Below are positions 63,963 through 64,000 of a stretch of 64,000 bases of DNA, in pieces. Below the pieces are notes generated by a model. It saw only the letters and a list, made by a program, of their open reading frames with translations. It did no database searches and was not told the DNA's origin. The DNA comes from Methanosarcina sp. DH2 (GTDB lineage Archaea; Halobacteriota; Methanosarcinia; Methanosarcinales; Methanosarcinaceae), in assembly GCF_020804225.1 (NCBI RefSeq), contig NZ_WJBI01000021.1, forward strand, positions 1 to 64,000. The letters run 5' to 3'. Within the stretch, counting starts at the first letter, position 1, and each line of letters opens with the position of its first letter. Both the position numbers and the translations under genes were made by a program.

Positions 63963-64000
63963 ATGGATATTGGCAAAAAAGTTCTCATAATAACTCTGTT
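63963..64000 (+). CDS. 5' end of an unidentified gene, cut by window end
   Basis: ATG at 63963 after a strong GGGGGG site opens MDIGKKVLIITL, a positively charged start into a hydrophobic stretch, as in membrane sensor proteins. Only 12 codons are visible, so no family can be named. Confidence 0.6.
   Translation, partial: MDIGKKVLIITL

Noticed and set aside
1-64000. tRNA, rRNA genes or replication origin
   Set aside because: I looked through the spacers for tRNA arms, rRNA motifs and ORB-like repeats near a Cdc6 gene and saw none.

Overview
The window looks like a chromosomal segment of a Methanosarcina-type methanogenic archaeon. The signs are AT-rich intergenic regions full of short tandem repeats, GGGGG/GGAGG ribosome-binding sites in front of ATG, GTG and TTG starts, several large multi-PAS soluble histidine kinases without adjacent regulators, archaeal-type families (THEP1 NTPase, archaeal glycogen debranching enzyme) and many decayed mobile or duplicated genes. 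Species was not determined; all names come from reading the translated sequence, with no database search.

Layout. 1-515: 3' end of an IS5-type transposase gene, its terminal repeat, and a 125-bp MITE-like element with the same ends. 513-3456: ilvD (branched-chain amino acid synthesis) flanked by two near-identical winged-helix regulator genes. 3.7-6.9 kb: a GH130 glycosidase/phosphorylase and a glycogen debranching enzyme on the minus strand. 7.3-9.8 kb: a bacterial-looking alpha/beta hydrolase and an iron-dependent alcohol dehydrogenase. 10-15.6 kb: a membrane/stress-like cluster with a LURP-one-like protein, two AI-2E-family transporters, a DUF6325-like gene broken by an in-frame TAA, a decayed membrane-protein remnant and a DUF1269 protein. 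16-20.8 kb: a higher-GC, probably acquired block with an anaerobic sulfatase-maturating radical SAM enzyme, its sulfatase, a shattered MGH1-like glycosidase pseudogene and an AqpZ-type aquaporin.

20.9-30.3 kb: aminoacyl-histidine dipeptidase, a ferritin-like protein, three tandem copies of an unrecognised polytopic membrane protein and a Nudix protein. 30.6-38.9 kb: a type I restriction-modification locus (hsdM-hsdS ... hsdR) with a DUF6155-like gene, a RelE-type toxin/antitoxin pair and an opposing putative defence gene between hsdS and hsdR, then a broken second RelE copy. 38.9-45 kb: a large multi-PAS histidine kinase between a histidine-kinase remnant and an IS630 transposase remnant, then a DUF4870-like membrane protein. 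45.5-53.3 kb: second RelE pair, MarC-family protein, Schlafen AlbA-domain protein, two tiny zinc-ribbon proteins, phosphoenolpyruvate synthase, guanine deaminase-like enzyme and a DUF5661 protein. 54-64 kb: a REC-PAS-kinase hybrid, a circularly permuted GTPase, small proteins, THEP1, a frameshifted LiaF-like gene, a lipoprotein, a GAF/PAS kinase of the HisKA_2 type and the first codons of another gene.

How it fits together. The clear functional units are the type I R-M/toxin locus, the sulfatase plus its maturase, the alpha-glucan/mannoside pair and the tandem membrane-protein triplet next to a divergent ferritin-like gene. That triplet is the best candidate for an undescribed system. The rest is a mosaic of housekeeping enzymes, signalling proteins and gene remnants. 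No rRNA, tRNA or CRISPR array was seen.
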